Assembly (NCBI RefSeq): GCF_002252985.1
Contig: NZ_NHPJ01000069.1
Coordinates: 1-33,790 of the forward strand
Length of the DNA stretch: 33,790 nt
Source: Halorubrum halodurans
Lineage (GTDB): Archaea; Halobacteriota; Halobacteria; Halobacteriales; Haloferacaceae
Direction: 5' to 3'
In this document: positions 32,412 through 33,790 of the stretch, one piece after another
Position numbering within the stretch: position 1 is the first letter of the stretch
How the letters are laid out: every line of letters starts with the position of its first letter
The notes under the pieces: model-generated
Database searches by the model: none
Seen by the model: only the letters and a program-made list of their open reading frames with translations
Told to the model about the DNA's origin: nothing
Position numbers and translations under genes: made by a program

Positions 32412-33473
32412 TCAGTCGGCGGCGACGGGCTGGCGCGACTCCGCCAGCGCCAGCACCTCGTCGAAGAAGCCGAGCGAGTCGTGCGGGCCGGGGTTCGCCT
32501 CGGGGTGGTACTGCCGGGTGATGACGTCGAGTTCGTCGCTGTCGAGCCCCTCGACGGTGTCGTCGTTGACGTTCACCTGCGTCACCTCGAGCGGGCCGGT
32601 GTCGGAGACGGTGTAGCCGTGGTTCTGCGTGGTCATCACGACCCGGTCGGTGCGGAGGTCCTTGACCGGCTGGTTGACGCCGCGGTGGCCGAACGACATC
32701 TTCTCCGTCGAGCCGCCGAGCGCGCTCGTGATCACCTGCTGGCCGAGACAGATTCCGGCCATCGGAACCTCGCCGGCGAAGGCGTCGACGACCTCGTGGG
32801 CGGCGACGAAGTTCTCCGGGTCGCCGGGGCCGTTCGAGACGAACAGCACGTCGGGCTCGACCGCCGCCACGTCCTCGGGGGTCGCGTCGTACGGGAGGAC
32901 GTGGACGTCCGCGCCGCGCTCCGTGAGCGAGGAGATGATCGAGCCCTTCGCGCCGCAGTCGAGCATGGCGACGGTCGCCTCGTCGCCGCCCTCGTGGACG
33001 GTCGGCTCCGTCACCGACACCTGCGCGCCGATGTCGGTGTGGTCGCTCATCGGCGTACAGGCCTCCATCTCCGCGACCGCGTCCTCGGGGGTCGCGTCCT
33101 CGCCCGCGGCGATGCCGCAGGCCATCGCGCCCTCCTCGCGGACGGTAGTGACGATCTCGCGGGTGTCGAGGTGGTCGATCGCCGGGACGCCCTCGCTCTC
33201 GAGCCACTCGGCGACGTCGTCGGTCAGCTCGCGGGCGATGGCCGCGCGCGGCTGGACGGAGTCGGACTCGAACCGCTCCTCTCGGACGCCGTAGTTCCCG
33301 ATCAGGGGGTACGAGAAGGTCAGCACTTGCTCGGCGTAGGAGGGATCGGTCAGCGACTCCTCGTAGCCGGTGTACGCGGTCGTGAACACGAGTTCACCAC
33401 GGGTCCACCCCGGCGCACGGGCGCGCGCTTCGAGCACGCGTCCGTCGGCCAGCGCGATGTAGGCGTCCGACAT
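32412..33473 (-). CDS. carA: Carbamoyl-phosphate synthase small (glutaminase) subunit
   Basis: 353 residues. The N-terminal CarA-specific domain (TGYEESLTDPSYAEQVLTFS, then PLIGNYG) is followed by a class I glutaminase: SNGPGDPE, nucleophile C242 in GICLGQQ, and H323 and E325 in QYHPEANPGP. It releases ammonia from glutamine for the large subunit, which is not in this window. ATG 33473 lies about 28 bases after a leftward TATA-like ATTTAATAT (33497-33505), so the message is probably leaderless. The in-frame extension to 33716 runs through the promoter and repeat D and is not real. Confidence 0.95.
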   Translation of the reverse strand: MSDAYIALADGRVLEARARAPGWTRGELVFTTAYTGYEESLTDPSYAEQVLTFSYPLIGNYGVREERFESDSVQPRAAIARELTDDVAEWLESEGVPAIDHLDTREIVTTVREEGAMACGIAAGEDATPEDAVAEMEACTPMSDHTDIGAQVSVTEPTVHEGGDEATVAMLDCGAKGSIISSLTERGADVHVLPYDATPEDVAAVEPDVLFVSNGPGDPENFVAAHEVVDAFAGEVPMAGICLGQQVITSALGGSTEKMSFGHRGVNQPVKDLRTDRVVMTTQNHGYTVSDTGPLEVTQVNVNDDTVEGLDSDELDVITRQYHPEANPGPHDSLGFFDEVLALAESRQPVAAD

Positions 33474-33496
33474 TACGAGATACGTACAGATGAACC

Positions 33497-33505
33497 ATAT
33501 TAAAT
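33497..33505 (-). promoter_or_regulatory. TATA-like box of carA
   Basis: Leftward ATTTAATAT, about 28 bases before ATG 33473, fixing a leaderless start. Confidence 0.6.
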
Positions 33506-33524
33506 GCGTCGTTCGAAGGTGAAC

Positions 33525-33537
33525 TACGAAATTCGTA
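33525..33537. promoter_or_regulatory. Perfect palindrome upstream of carA
   Basis: TACGAA-A-TTCGTA, 6-bp perfect arms, centred about 30 bases upstream of the carA TATA-like box. The position suits an activator site or an operator beside the BRE. Regulator unknown; a pyrimidine- or arginine-responsive factor would be logical but is only inference. Confidence 0.5.
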
Positions 33538-33649
33538 ACGGGATCCGGGGCCGGCGTCGTCGGGATACCGGGCGCGACGCGATCCCGAGGAGATCCCTTT
33601 CGACGCGGTGGTCGGTGAACCCCCCCGGGCGTTAGAGATTGCTTGTAGG

Positions 33650-33790
33650 ACGGGTATTTCGATGGAGATTGGGGCGAGTAGAAGGGGATCGTTGCTGGGG
33701 CGGTGAACACTTCCAAAGCCCCAACCGGCTCCGGTCGAGGGCCTCGCTGCGCTCCTCGCTCACTTCGTTCGCTGCGGTGTCGCCGGCGGC
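33650..33790 (+). repeat. Dispersed structured repeat, copy D (5' part, cut by window edge)
   Basis: It begins ACGGGTATTTCG and runs through GATCGTTGCTGG and GGTGAACACTTCCAAAGCCCC, matching the 5' blocks of copies B and C closely. The variable arm after CAAAGCCCC differs from B and C (ACCGGCTCCGG instead of AGTCGCGAGG). The pairing arm lies beyond the window. No gene is supported in 33474-33790. Confidence 0.8.

Overview
The window reads as chromosomal DNA of a halophilic archaeon (Halobacteria). This rests on very high GC outside one insertion sequence, strongly Asp/Glu-rich proteins, an anthranilate gene order trpD-trpF-trpE-trpG that is known from Haloferax, an elongator tRNA-Met with an intron in the anticodon loop, archaeal families (Pus10, archaeal-type GluRS, KaiC-like ATPase) and many genes whose start codon lies about 25-30 bases after an AT-rich TATA-like box, the layout of leaderless transcripts. 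A Halorubrum-like genus is my guess only.

Layout. 1-140: 3' part of a dispersed structured repeat (copy A). 212-3173: a leftward cluster of five closely spaced genes (zinc-ribbon protein, two acidic proteins of unknown function, cytidine-deaminase-fold enzyme, PfkB sugar kinase). 3329-5700: small leaderless gene, NAD kinase, KaiC-like ATPase. 5701-7470: a gene-poor accessory island with repeat copy B, a ladder of tRNA-3'-end-like palindromes, a complete IS5-type insertion sequence with terminal inverted repeats and a 7-bp target duplication, and tRNA-Gly(CCC). 7583-12825: M28 peptidase, NAD synthetase, winged-helix regulator, TruA, Usp, cyclophilin. 12835-14007: broken small membrane gene, repeat copy C, Usp. 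14110-15714: amidohydrolase. 15763-19881: trpDFEG operon. 20017-23884: Usp, Pus10, a small zinc protein, a DUF7115-like protein. 24041-24194: tRNA-Met. 24308-30790: nucleotide-sugar epimerase, YdjM-like membrane protein, GlmU-like and GlmM amino-sugar genes, ferredoxin, GluRS. 30947-31362: paired palindromic operators, a possible 18-codon leader ORF and a two-helix membrane protein. 31386-33473: SurE, CarA. 33650-33790: start of repeat copy D.

Most genes are housekeeping: NAD metabolism (nadK, nadE), tryptophan (trpDFEG), UDP-amino-sugar supply (glmM, glmU, epimerase), tRNA modification and charging (truA, pus10, gltX), pyrimidine/arginine entry (carA). The undescribed-looking material is non-coding. 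First, a repeat family (copies A-D) has hairpins that keep their geometry while their stem sequences change between copies, which points to selected secondary structure. Second, a series of palindromes downstream of tRNA-Gly reuses the tRNA 3' end, and its hairpins share an 11-nt loop; the IS sits in the loop of the hairpin next to the tRNA. Both were read by eye and need database comparison.
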